A stretch of 64,000 nt of DNA from Bin87 sp963665395 (GTDB lineage: Bacteria > Chloroflexota > Dehalococcoidia > Lucifugimonadales > UBA3495): contig OY762251.1 in NCBI GenBank assembly GCA_963665395.2, positions 2,604,001 through 2,668,000 on the forward strand, read 5' to 3'. The notes below the pieces were generated by a model. It worked only from the letters and a program-made list of their open reading frames with translations, did not search any database and was not told the origin of the DNA. The first letter of the stretch is position 1; each line of letters begins with the position of its first letter. The position numbers and the translations under genes were made by a program. Shown here piece after piece: positions 43,092-51,579 of the stretch.

Positions 43092-43835
43092 CTACTCTGC
43101 CATAGCAATGTAAGCCACCCTCTCCTCGTCCGCCCGCTGGCGGTTGGCGTCGGAAATTGCGGTTCCGATGACCGCGGCTTGCGTCGCCACGCCGCTGGCG
43201 GTTTGCAGGGCGCGGGCGCGTCGGGCGGCGCGGTCAACGTCGCTATCGGCCACGGTAATGGAGACTTCTACGACGACGTAGGCCGGTTCGCCGCCCGGGC
43301 CGCTCCCCAGCAGGATCAGGTCGGCGTCTTCCAGGTCGTTGGCTTGCTCGTCGGAGATGAGGCCATCCTCGGTAGCCTGGTACAGCAGATTGGACAGGTG
43401 GGCATTTCCCGGGTTGGCGAGGGAGTACACCAACTCGGCGTTGCGGACGTCAAGATAGCGTCTGACGATACGAGCGGCCCGTTTGGCGATTTTTCGCTCG
43501 TATGACGTTCCGGTCAGGTTGCTGAGCTGGCCGTCCATGCGGTCCTGCCGAATTTCCATGCGCGCCTGGCTGGCCTTGATTTCCGTGATGTCCTCTTCCA
43601 TGCGGTCCTGCCGGGCTTCTGTGCGGTCCTGCCGGGCTTCCATGCGAGTCTGGCCATCCTTGAGCTCTGCAACGTCGGTTTTGAGTTCAGCAACGTCAGA
43701 TTTGAGCTCCGCCAATTCTGACAGCACCCGGTCGTTGAATTCCTCGTCCCGGACGTGCTGACGCATGGCATCGCGCAGCACCGGGTTCTCCCGCATGGCA
43801 GCGAGAATGTCTTCAAATGTCTGTATGGTAGTCAT
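43092..43835 (-). CDS. Coiled-coil protein with nuclease-like C-terminal domain
   Basis: 247 residues from ATG 43835. A short N-terminal domain is followed by a long coiled coil (about 45-110) made of near-repeats such as LKSDVAELKTDVAELK and RMEARQDRTEARQDRMEE. The C-terminal part (about 130-235) has ADLILLGSGPGGEPAYVVVEVSITV, a D-x(n)-E-x-S pattern like DUF3782/PD-(D/E)xK-related proteins lacking the final Lys. Function unknown. Confidence 0.6.
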   Translation of the reverse strand: MTTIQTFEDILAAMRENPVLRDAMRQHVRDEEFNDRVLSELAELKSDVAELKTDVAELKDGQTRMEARQDRTEARQDRMEEDITEIKASQARMEIRQDRMDGQLSNLTGTSYERKIAKRAARIVRRYLDVRNAELVYSLANPGNAHLSNLLYQATEDGLISDEQANDLEDADLILLGSGPGGEPAYVVVEVSITVADSDVDRAARRARALQTASGVATQAAVIGTAISDANRQRADEERVAYIAMAE

Positions 43836-43883
43836 GGCAGTCGTTATCGTTCCAGAGTAAGTGTCATTGTACCATCGCAAACA

Positions 43884-43905
43884 GGGGCGGGTGATTGCCC
43901 GCCCC
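43884..43905. terminator. Hairpin between coiled-coil and esterase genes
   Basis: GGGGCGGG pairs with CCCGCCCC around TGATTG; a short T-run follows on the plus side. It may attenuate transcription from the esterase gene into the coiled-coil gene. Confidence 0.5.
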
Positions 43906-43935
43906 TTTGCATATCCGGTCACGTTGCGGAATGGG

Positions 43936-45900
43936 TCAGTTGTCCGCAGCCACCGCCGGTTCCGGTTGCGCCAGCGTCGCGCCGAAAGCGTCTTGCAGAC
44001 TGGCGCAGGAGGCGTCCAACGCCTGCCGGCCCTTGTCGATCACGTGGGGCATTCCGTAAAAGCCGTGAATTACCCCGTCGTAACGGATGAGTGTCGTTGC
44101 GACGCCGGCATCGTCCAGCGCGGCGGCGTAGGCTTCGCCCTCGTCGCGCAGCGGGTCGAACTCGGCGGTGATTACCAAGGCCGGCGGCAGGTCGCCGGTG
44201 AGACGGGCCCGCAGCGGCGAGGCGAAAATGTTGTAGCCCGCCAGATCGCCGGCCGTCAGGTAATGGTCCCAGAACCAGCGCATACTGGCCGTTTCCAGGA
44301 ACATACCCTGCCCATTCACCTGATAGGAACGGGTGTCATACTCGGCGTCGGTGGCCGGATAGACCAGCAGCTGGAAGGCCAGCGGATGCGGCAGGTCATC
44401 CTGGGCCAGGGTCACGGCGGCCGCCAGGTTGCCGCCGGCGCTGTCGCCGCCCACCGCGATGGTGTCGGGCCGGCTCCCCAGCGACTCCGCGTTGGCCATG
44501 GCCCACATGGTGGCCGTCAGGCAGTCTTCAAAGGGCGTGGGGAACTTGTGCTCCGGAGCCAGCCGGTAATCCACCGACACCACTACGCAGTTGGCCCCCA
44601 GGCACAGCTCCCGGGCCGTGGCGTCGGCGGTTTCCACGTTGCCGATGACCCAGCCGCCGCCGTGGAACCAGACCAGCGTGCCCCAGGGGCCGGCCGTCGC
44701 CGGCGTGTAGATGCGGATGGGCACCTCGCCCGGTTCCTTGCCGTGTTCGTTCCGGATAATGCGGTCTTCCACCTTGCCGACTTCGGGACCTTCGGGACGG
44801 GGCCGGCCGTTCATCACCTCCCGACACTCGGCCACGCTCATGTCCTGGAAGGGTTTTATGTCGAGGGAGTCGAAAAGCTCCAGCACGTAAGCAGCCTGGG
44901 GGTCCAGCAGCTTGCGCATGGCTCCCGGATCGCCTTCGTGCTGCCGGTGGTATTCCTCCACCATGTCGTCCACGCCGCCGCGCAGGAACTTGCCGGCGTC
45001 GTCCATGGCCGTCCGGGCGGTGTCCATGACACCGGCCATGCCGAAGAAGCCGTGAATCATCCCGTCGTAGCGGTTGGTCTCAGCCGGCACGCCCAACTCG
45101 TTGAGCAACTGGCCGTAGGCTTCCCCTTCGTCCCGCAAGGGGTCGTATTCCGCCGTGATGACCAGCGCCTGCGCCAGTTCGTCAATCCCTTCAAAATCAG
45201 CGGGCAGGCGCATGGGCGCGACCAGAGGATCGGATTTCTGGGATTCGTCCGCCAGGTAATGATCCCAGAACCAGATCATGCCCTGTCGTTCCAGGTTATA
45301 CCCGGTGCCGTTGTCGGTGTATGAGCCGTTGTCGAAATCAACATCCGTCACCGGATAAACGAGCAACTGGTGGCTGACCCGAAAATCGCCGGTTTCCGCC
45401 GCCTTGATGCTGACCGCCGCCGCCAGGTTGCCGCCGGCGCTGTCGCCGCCCACCGACACGACGCCGCGCACGCCGCCCAGTTCCTCAGCGTGGTCGCTGG
45501 CCCAGACGGTTGCGTAATAGCAATCATCGAATGGTTCGGGGAACTTGGCTTCCGGCGCTAATCGGTAATCCACGGACACCACCACGTTGCGCGAACTCAC
45601 GCACAAATGCCGCGCGGTGCCGTCGGCTGATTCCAGATCGCCGACCACCCAACCGCCGCCGTGATACCAGACCAGGATGGGGAACGGCCCATCGCCTTCC
45701 GGCGTGTAGATTCGCACCGGCACGTCGCCGGCCGGGCCCGGCACAGCGCGGTTCTCCACCTTGCCGACCTCAGGGCCAGCGGCGCGGGGTCGCATGGCCG
45801 CGTTGGCCCGCGCTTCTTGCGGCGTAACCATATAGTTGGGCGGCAAACCCAATGCGCGGGTCGCCTCAATAACCTCTTTCGCTTGCGGATGCAGTGGCAT
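43936..45900 (-). CDS. Double-domain HSL-type esterase/lipase
   Basis: 654 residues made of two tandem alpha/beta hydrolase-3 modules. First: HGGGW at 80-84 and GDSAGG at 152-157, with DYRLAPE between them. Second: the same HGGGW, DYRLAPEHKFPTPFEDC and GDSAGGNLAAAV order, starting at about residue 340. Both late Asp and His (DPLRDEGEAYA, GVIHGFYG) are present, so both modules could be active on short-chain esters. Most relatives have one module. The N-terminal 22 residues also head the unrelated protein at 46367. Confidence 0.85.
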   Translation of the reverse strand: MPLHPQAKEVIEATRALGLPPNYMVTPQEARANAAMRPRAAGPEVGKVENRAVPGPAGDVPVRIYTPEGDGPFPILVWYHGGGWVVGDLESADGTARHLCVSSRNVVVSVDYRLAPEAKFPEPFDDCYYATVWASDHAEELGGVRGVVSVGGDSAGGNLAAAVSIKAAETGDFRVSHQLLVYPVTDVDFDNGSYTDNGTGYNLERQGMIWFWDHYLADESQKSDPLVAPMRLPADFEGIDELAQALVITAEYDPLRDEGEAYGQLLNELGVPAETNRYDGMIHGFFGMAGVMDTARTAMDDAGKFLRGGVDDMVEEYHRQHEGDPGAMRKLLDPQAAYVLELFDSLDIKPFQDMSVAECREVMNGRPRPEGPEVGKVEDRIIRNEHGKEPGEVPIRIYTPATAGPWGTLVWFHGGGWVIGNVETADATARELCLGANCVVVSVDYRLAPEHKFPTPFEDCLTATMWAMANAESLGSRPDTIAVGGDSAGGNLAAAVTLAQDDLPHPLAFQLLVYPATDAEYDTRSYQVNGQGMFLETASMRWFWDHYLTAGDLAGYNIFASPLRARLTGDLPPALVITAEFDPLRDEGEAYAAALDDAGVATTLIRYDGVIHGFYGMPHVIDKGRQALDASCASLQDAFGATLAQPEPAVAADN

Positions 45901-45998
45901 GGCGGGCCTCCATTCGTACTGGTAGCGTTACATGGGAGTTACGGTTGCAGGTGTAGGTCATCGGTTATTGCAGCGGCGACCGATAAAGTAGTCCGCAT

Positions 45999-46370
45999 TC
46001 AGTAGCAATTTGTGCCAAAGTAACTGCCACAGTCCGCCATTGAGCGGACGGGCTCTGGCGAGAAATCAATTGGAACGTGGTGCGGATCATCCATAGTTCC
46101 GTCTGCTATGACTGTTAAGCCAAGCCTGCGACACTCGCCAACCGATACCGCTGCGATTCCCAAAGGCCTGACGCTGTCCGGTTTTCTGGCTCTGCTGGCG
46201 GCGTTGCGGATTTGCCACATGGCGGCCGGCTCCATGGCGTCGCCGTTTTGTGTGGAAAGTTTGCCGTCGTCTCGCTCCGGGTGGGGGCGGAACTCCCGCG
46301 GCGCGATGGCGCCGTCGCCTGCGGTGAGGAGTTCATTGACCGACCGTAGCAGCAGGGTATTGTCGTTCAT
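45999..46370 (-). CDS. Hypothetical protein, 123 residues
   Basis: Begins MNDNTLLLRSVNELLTAG and ends in a block PLGIAAVSVGECRRLGLTVI then DGTMDDPHHVPIDFS, which looks like a small enzymatic or binding domain with paired His. The ATG overlaps the stop of the 46367 gene (ATGA), so they are coupled. I do not recognise the family. It may be a two-gene system of unknown purpose. Confidence 0.5.
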   Translation of the reverse strand: MNDNTLLLRSVNELLTAGDGAIAPREFRPHPERDDGKLSTQNGDAMEPAAMWQIRNAASRARKPDSVRPLGIAAVSVGECRRLGLTVIADGTMDDPHHVPIDFSPEPVRSMADCGSYFGTNCY

Positions 46371-46843
46371 CGGCCTGCTGTCGCTAACTCCGTGTTCTTT
46401 GCCCCAATGTCTCTGACCGCATTTGGCGTCTTCAGGTCAAGGATTTCATGTTGCGCGGTCAGACTGGAAAGATGATGTATCCAGCGCTCTGCGGTTCGCG
46501 TGGACAGGTTGAACTCGACTTCTACCTGGATTTCATCGCCGATTTTCCATAGGGCGGTAACGGTTCCTTCCGGGTCCGGGAACACGTAGGCTGCCGGAGC
46601 GTCAGCGGGGTAATCCTGCTCAAACCGGACGGCCAGCCATTCCAGTCCGGCGGGATCCGGCGCGCTGCTGGGTTCGTCATGATGCCAATCCTGGGGAATA
46701 GCCTGCAACTGCCTGATTTGCACTGCGGCTTGCGCACCAGCGGCAGCGGCCCCCGCCTCGGTACGCGAAACGGTGCGATTAGGCGGCAGACCCAGGGCGC
46801 GGGTCGCCTCAATAACCTCTTTCGCTTGCGGATGCAGTGGCAT
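46367..46843 (-). CDS. Chimeric gene: esterase N-terminus joined to an unknown protein
   Basis: 158 residues. The first 22 (MPLHPQAKEVIEATRALGLP then PN) and the bases just upstream (GGAGGCCCGCC) are the same as those of the esterase at 43936-45900, though there is no hydrolase body. The rest, including TALWKIGDEIQVEVEFNLST and ERWIHHLSSLTAQHEI, is a different, unrecognised protein. Recombination seems to have given it a ready-made promoter, RBS and start. Translationally coupled to the 45999 gene. Confidence 0.6.
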   Translation of the reverse strand: MPLHPQAKEVIEATRALGLPPNRTVSRTEAGAAAAGAQAAVQIRQLQAIPQDWHHDEPSSAPDPAGLEWLAVRFEQDYPADAPAAYVFPDPEGTVTALWKIGDEIQVEVEFNLSTRTAERWIHHLSSLTAQHEILDLKTPNAVRDIGAKNTELATAGR

Positions 46844-46920
46844 GGCGGGCCTCCGTTTTAGGCGTAGCGCTTGAACGTGGACAAAAAATTAAGGCTGTGG
46901 TCGGCGAACCCCACCCGCTA

Positions 46921-47340
46921 TCAAATCGTTTGCACACCGCGATATGCGATTATCTTCCCGTCGGAAGTTACCAGCGGGCAGTCGTGCAACATCGCTGTGG
47001 CAACAATTATCTGATCGGAAGGATCGCGAATTCGCTCGTTACGCGGAAGTTGGGCGTTTCCCGGCAATTGGGTTGACTGGATCGCAATCGCGGGAGACAG
47101 GTTGATTACACTCACTCGAGGGTAAGCGAGCGCGTTTTCAAACCAGTAGGCCAAATCGGTATCAAGTTGGATGCGCCCCGATTGAACCAGCATGGCGATT
47201 TCCCACAGGGAAGTCACGCAGATGCCAATGACGCCGGCGCTGTCGTTTTCCTGCGCCACGATGGCAGACATTTGCGGACGTCGCAACTCTGCCGGCGCCT
47301 CCACTCTCCAAAACCATATGTGCGTATCCAGAATAATCAT
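46921..47340 (-). CDS. vapC: VapC-like PIN-domain toxin
   Basis: 139 residues. PIN-domain acidic residues: ILDTHIWFW (Asp about 5), SLWEIAML (Glu about 47), and RIRDPSDQIIVATAM (Asp about 104 and 107). PIN toxins cut tRNA or mRNA. No typical VapB of about 80 residues is upstream; instead a 129-residue unknown protein ends 12 bases before. This may be an unusual pair. Confidence 0.75.
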   Translation of the reverse strand: MIILDTHIWFWRVEAPAELRRPQMSAIVAQENDSAGVIGICVTSLWEIAMLVQSGRIQLDTDLAYWFENALAYPRVSVINLSPAIAIQSTQLPGNAQLPRNERIRDPSDQIIVATAMLHDCPLVTSDGKIIAYRGVQTI

Positions 47341-47352
47341 TGGGGCCTTCCG

Positions 47353-47742
47353 TCAATCCAAATCCACCGGGTCAAACGGACGGTCATACTTGTAGGGTAT
47401 TCCCAACAATGGATAAGGGCTCCCGGCCGCTTTGGCCCTACCAATCTGAGCATACGCCCGGGCGCGCCGCCATTCGGAATCCTGAGTTGCCGCGTCGTCT
47501 TCTGGGTCAATGATCAGCTGGAACTCGCCGGATCCAACTCGCCAAGCCTTGGGTTCTTGACCGTTCTTGACGTAGTTGCCCAGCTGTTTGCCGTCCCTGG
47601 TCATGCTGCGGTTGGAGGGGAGGGCATTTATCGAGCTAGGCGTATATGGCCCCATCAAATGAGGGCGCAAACAATCTTGCGTCCACACCTTGGGGATTGC
47701 GCCTCGTTTCCGCAGCTCATAAACATCATCCCAGAAGCTCAT
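47353..47742 (-). CDS. Hypothetical protein, 129 residues, possible VapC partner
   Basis: From ATG 47742: MSFWDDVYELRKRGAIPKVW, then basic and proline-rich body with LGNYVKNGQEPKAWRVGSG, ending GIPYKYDRPFDPVDLD. It is too long and lacks the ribbon-helix-helix of known VapB proteins. It may be unrelated, but the 12-base spacing suggests co-translation with the toxin. Confidence 0.5.
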   Translation of the reverse strand: MSFWDDVYELRKRGAIPKVWTQDCLRPHLMGPYTPSSINALPSNRSMTRDGKQLGNYVKNGQEPKAWRVGSGEFQLIIDPEDDAATQDSEWRRARAYAQIGRAKAAGSPYPLLGIPYKYDRPFDPVDLD

Positions 47743-47833
47743 CGGTATGCCTCCTGCGATATGCCCGGAACATTCAATAGGTGGCCGCCGGCCGTTATTT
47801 ACCGGCGGCCACCGCCTGGTCAGAAACACCCGC

Positions 47834-49006
47834 CTAATCGTTCCGGTTGGCGTAGTCCTCCCGCGCCCGGTCCAGCGCCCGCGTCCGCCCTGCCTGGAGC
47901 GTTTCGTGACGCTCGTAGGCCCACTTGTTGGAGTCGATGGTAGCCTGCGCGCTGCCCTGGAAGTAAGGCATGACGTGGCGGGCCATCAGCTCGTAGCTGT
48001 GCAGCATATGCTCCCGCGCCGCCCAGTCCACGGTCTGCACCATGAAAGAGCCGAAGCCGCCGCTGCGCTCCTCCAGCCGCTTGATGCCCTCGATGCAGTC
48101 GTCGGGCGTGCCAATGATCCACGCGCCGCGCTCCGCCATCACGTCAATGATCTTCTCCGGCGGGCCGTCCACGATCTGCGGCCGGCCCATGGTGTGCTCG
48201 AAGTACTCCCGCTGGTAGCGGCCGGCGCCGATGCGGGCTTGCTCGAAAGCCTCCTTGCGGGTGTCGGCCAGGTGAACCGGCAGCACCAGCCGCCACTCGA
48301 AGCGGTCAACAGTCTGATTGTGCTCGGCGGCCGATTCTTCGCAGATGTCCCATAGGTCGCTCAGCTCCAGGCCCTGGGGCATCTTGGGGTCGCGGGGCGT
48401 GGTGATGGTCAGCACGGACGCGCCGTGCTTGCCGGCCAGGGCGACGCCCGACGGGGTTTGCACCGAGGCCACCGAGATGGGCATATGCGGCGACTGGTAG
48501 GGCCGCAATTGGAGCATGGCCTCGTTCAACTCGAACCAGTCGCTCTTGTGAGTGATCGGTTCTTTCTCGGTGAACAGGCGCATGATGACGCCCAGCGCCT
48601 CGTCCATGCGGAGGCGCTGCTTGGTGGGGTCAATGCCCATCATGTAGGCGTCGCCGGGCAGCGCGCCGGGGCCGACGCCCAGCATCACCCGGCCCCGGGT
48701 CATGTGGTCCAGCTGGGTCATCCAGTTGGCGACCATGAAGGGGTGGTGATAGGGCAGGCTGACCACGCCGGTGCCCAGCTTGATGTGCTTGGTGCGGTCG
48801 GCGGCCACGCCGATGAAAATCTCGGGAGACGAGATAATCTCCCATCCGGCGCTGTGGTGCTCGCCGATCCAGGCTTCATCGAACCCCAGGTAGTCCAGCC
48901 ACTGCACCAGTTCCAGGTCGCGCTCCAATGCCAACGTCGGGTTTTCACCCGCCCGGTGGAACGGGCCCATGAATATGCCAAACTTCATACGGTCGGGTAA
49001 TGCCAT
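47834..49006 (-). CDS. LLM class flavin-dependent oxidoreductase
   Basis: 390 residues from ATG 49006 with GAGGAG upstream. Sequence MKFGIFMGPFHRAGENPTLAL, EAWIGEHHSAGWEI and LGTGVVSLPYHHPFMVANW mark the luciferase-like barrel. It is a separate lineage from the 1101-2114 protein (longer, different ends), with the C-terminal segment WAAREHMLHSYELMARHVMP common in Chloroflexi members. Substrate unknown. Confidence 0.87.
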   Translation of the reverse strand: MALPDRMKFGIFMGPFHRAGENPTLALERDLELVQWLDYLGFDEAWIGEHHSAGWEIISSPEIFIGVAADRTKHIKLGTGVVSLPYHHPFMVANWMTQLDHMTRGRVMLGVGPGALPGDAYMMGIDPTKQRLRMDEALGVIMRLFTEKEPITHKSDWFELNEAMLQLRPYQSPHMPISVASVQTPSGVALAGKHGASVLTITTPRDPKMPQGLELSDLWDICEESAAEHNQTVDRFEWRLVLPVHLADTRKEAFEQARIGAGRYQREYFEHTMGRPQIVDGPPEKIIDVMAERGAWIIGTPDDCIEGIKRLEERSGGFGSFMVQTVDWAAREHMLHSYELMARHVMPYFQGSAQATIDSNKWAYERHETLQAGRTRALDRAREDYANRND

Positions 49007-49196
49007 TGGGAAACTCCTCTTCCTGGGGCCGTGAGACGCATCGACCGGCAGCGCGGAGCGATGCGCGTTCAGGTTGTTCAGGTCAGCGAATATGGCCGCA
49101 TTATATGGGCGGTACAATCCGGCGGCAAGCCGACCGCCGTATCATAGGCTATAATCGCTTCCTTGCTCTGCATCGTTCACCGCGAGGTCAATCCCA

Positions 49197-50762
49197 ATGA
49201 CAAACATCATCCAACGGGCTGTTGCTCTAAACAGCCAAAACCAGTTGCGCAACGCCGACCGACTGGCCCGCGATTGGGCTATCGCCCACGCCGGCGCCTA
49301 CCAGAGCCAGGCCCGCAAGGAATTAGGCGGTTCGCTGCCGCTGCGGGAATGGAAAAACGATAACCTGACTATCCGTATCGCAAAGCTGACGAGCGGCGCC
49401 TTCAAGCAGGTGCAACTGGCCTGCGTCAACTATGCGCCTGCCGGCAGCGAGCCTTATGCCGGCTACATTATGACCTACGCCTACTCTGAAACGGAGCAGT
49501 CGCGCGGGCGCTGCTTATCGGTGGCATCCCTGCCCGACGCCTTATCTAACGCTGAATTCCCGTGGGACGACAAGGCCGGTCCCGTCGGGCTTGAGCGAAC
49601 CATGGCATCCATCAGCGCTGATCGCCCCCGGCCGTCCGCCAGCGCTCGTGACGCGCAGCGCATCACCGCCATCTCTGACCTGTTCGCTGTCCACGATACC
49701 GCTATCGTGCTGACGGAGTACGGGCAGCAGGCGACGGAGTTTCAGGAATTAGCGGACGCCCACGGCGATTGGAGCGCAGTCGTCGGCATCACCGCAGCCG
49801 AGCAGATAGCCATCAGTCACGATCTGCCCGACCATCAGTTGCGGGCCTGGATGCAGGCCAAAGTCGCGCTTTTCTCTCGCTACGCCGACGCGGACGGCAA
49901 CCGCCTGCGCATGATGGAAACCGACTGCGCCAGAGCGACCGCCTTTGTGGACGAGGAACGCGACCACGTTCTTAAGAATATTGTAGGCAGCAATACCATC
50001 AGCGTGTTGCAAGTGTTGGAATCCGTTTCCATTATGCTGTCCATCTCAATGTTGACGGACGCGAAAGACATGGCCGAGGCGTTGTCGGAGTTGGCGGCTC
50101 AGCCGCAACCGGAAACCGGACCAACCGGCACGCCGGAAAGCGTGGGGGCACAACAGCGCGTCTTCATCCTTGAAGACAAGCTGAGCGAAGCCGAGAACAC
50201 CATCGCAGAGCTGCGCGAGCGTCTCGCCCAATACGAACTTTACGATACCGAGGACAACGAACCCTCCGGTGAGAGCGAAACCTCGGCGTCGGAATCCATC
50301 GCCGATGGCAATCGACATAACACGGTGCTGGAAGCCATCACCGACTCGAAACGTTTTCCCCGTTTGCGCTTTCTGACCAGTTGCGACAAGCCTCTGGCCG
50401 ACTACGGAAAACCCAGACCCAACGGCGTCGAGATCGTCTCCGCCTTGGACGCTATCAACAAACTAGCCCAAGCCTGGTATAACACGCCTAGCGGCAACAT
50501 CGGCCCTTGGGACAACTACTTCAATCATCTCACCGGCTGGACCCACGCCAACGGCGAGTCGGAATTCACCATGTCCCGCTACGGCGACAAGCGTTCCTTC
50601 AGTGACCAGGAACACCAGCGGCTGGTAACTATTGAACGCCACCTCACCTACCGGGGCTCCAGCGGCGGCCTGCAAATCTACTTCGACCGGGATGACCTGA
50701 CCGACACCTTCATCGTCGGCTACATCGGCGAGCACTTGCCCTACGCCACCAACCGTTCCTGA
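49197..50762 (+). CDS. Unknown protein, 521 residues, with central coiled coil
   Basis: N-terminal alpha/beta region (about 1-130) with a cationic start, a helical middle (about 135-290), a coiled coil at about 318-350 (ILEDKLSEAENTIAELRERL), an acidic linker and a C-terminal domain ending SSGGLQIYFDRDDLTDTFIV and GYIGEHLPYATN. The last part resembles the end of several phage or defence-associated proteins, but I cannot name the family. ATG is weakly preceded by AGGTC. Confidence 0.55.
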   Translation: MTNIIQRAVALNSQNQLRNADRLARDWAIAHAGAYQSQARKELGGSLPLREWKNDNLTIRIAKLTSGAFKQVQLACVNYAPAGSEPYAGYIMTYAYSETEQSRGRCLSVASLPDALSNAEFPWDDKAGPVGLERTMASISADRPRPSASARDAQRITAISDLFAVHDTAIVLTEYGQQATEFQELADAHGDWSAVVGITAAEQIAISHDLPDHQLRAWMQAKVALFSRYADADGNRLRMMETDCARATAFVDEERDHVLKNIVGSNTISVLQVLESVSIMLSISMLTDAKDMAEALSELAAQPQPETGPTGTPESVGAQQRVFILEDKLSEAENTIAELRERLAQYELYDTEDNEPSGESETSASESIADGNRHNTVLEAITDSKRFPRLRFLTSCDKPLADYGKPRPNGVEIVSALDAINKLAQAWYNTPSGNIGPWDNYFNHLTGWTHANGESEFTMSRYGDKRSFSDQEHQRLVTIERHLTYRGSSGGLQIYFDRDDLTDTFIVGYIGEHLPYATNRS

Positions 50763-50778
50763 CGCGGGCATGAAAAAC

Positions 50779-50806
50779 GCGGGGGCCGCCCGCAGGCAGC
50801 CCCCGC
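50779..50806 (+). terminator. GC-rich hairpin after the 49197 gene
   Basis: GCGGGGGC and GCCCCCGC pair across CGCCCGCAGGCA. It starts 16 bases after the stop. No T-run follows. Confidence 0.65.
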
Positions 50807-50838
50807 ACGGATGCCTGGTTCAACCGGACGCGGCTATT

Positions 50839-50964
50839 TTAATCCGGTTTCTTGGGCGGTGGCGGCGGTGGTGGTGGCGGCCGCTTAACGTGCAACGGCT
50901 TGTTTGACAGCCCCTTGAGACCCTTGCCCCGTCGGCTGGGCGCCAGGTTCGGTGCTCTAACCAT
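50839..50964 (-). CDS. 41-residue basic polyproline peptide
   Basis: Reads MVRAPNLAPSRRGKGLKGLS, then NKPLHVKR, nine consecutive Pro and KKPD. The ATG (50964) has AGGAG seven to eight bases upstream, better than most genes here. The peptide has ten positive and one negative residue plus the Pro run, so it would bind nucleic acid or an SH3-type fold if made. No family known to me. It lies 27 bases after the DUF6338 stop on the same strand. Confidence 0.55.
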   Translation of the reverse strand: MVRAPNLAPSRRGKGLKGLSNKPLHVKRPPPPPPPPPKKPD

Positions 50965-50991
50965 ACTAATCTCCTGCTGTTACGAGAGCGC

Positions 50992-51570
50992 CTAGTGTTC
51001 CAAAAACTCTATCATCTCGACGTCAATCGCCCGCACCAGTACGGCTACGACTCCCGTCAAAGGAGTGGGGTGTTCGCCGTCCAGCCAAATTGCCTCGCTA
51101 ATCCTGAAGTAACCGTTGGGCGGACGGCTGGGCCATTCCTCTGCCCAACCATACAAGCGGCGCGCGCCTCTCAAGTGTAACACAACGTAGCAATCGGGGT
51201 GCTCCGCGAACGCCGAGTACAGTTCCGACGGGTACGACGTCTCCCCGGTAACGCCGATCCGCCGCAGCGCGCCGTGTACGATGTCTTGATTGGCGCAATA
51301 CACCGCCAGCAGCGCCACTGCCACCGCGCTCGCCACCGCCACCGTCAGCTCCAACCCCGCCGGCCATTCGTATTCCGTCCAGACCCCGACCAGCAGCCGA
51401 ACCAGCCACGCAATCGCCTGTCCCACCGTGGTGAAGACCAGGGCCTGCACCACCCGGTCAAACTCCCCCGGCTTGGGATGGGAGGTCAGCGAATAGAAGG
51501 CCGCCGCCCCCACGAAACCCGGCAACAGGAACGTGAGAACGGCGACGACTTCGCTGGTGGCCCAGCTCAT
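50992..51570 (-). CDS. DUF6338 family membrane protein
   Basis: 192 residues. Two or three hydrophobic helices in the first 95 residues (LTFLLPGFVGAAAFYSL, LVFTTVGQAIAWLVRLLVG, ASAVAVALLAVYCA), then a soluble part with ETSYPSELYSAF and YVVLHLRGARRLYGWAEEWP typical of DUF6338 proteins. Function is unknown, though members are found near defence genes. Convergent with the gene at 49197 and beside a micro-ORF. Confidence 0.75.
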   Translation of the reverse strand: MSWATSEVVAVLTFLLPGFVGAAAFYSLTSHPKPGEFDRVVQALVFTTVGQAIAWLVRLLVGVWTEYEWPAGLELTVAVASAVAVALLAVYCANQDIVHGALRRIGVTGETSYPSELYSAFAEHPDCYVVLHLRGARRLYGWAEEWPSRPPNGYFRISEAIWLDGEHPTPLTGVVAVLVRAIDVEMIEFLEH

Positions 51571-51579
51571 GGCGGCGCT

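Noticed and set aside
43861..45324. 487-residue plus-strand frame
   Set aside because: Antisense to the double esterase gene; low-complexity composition.
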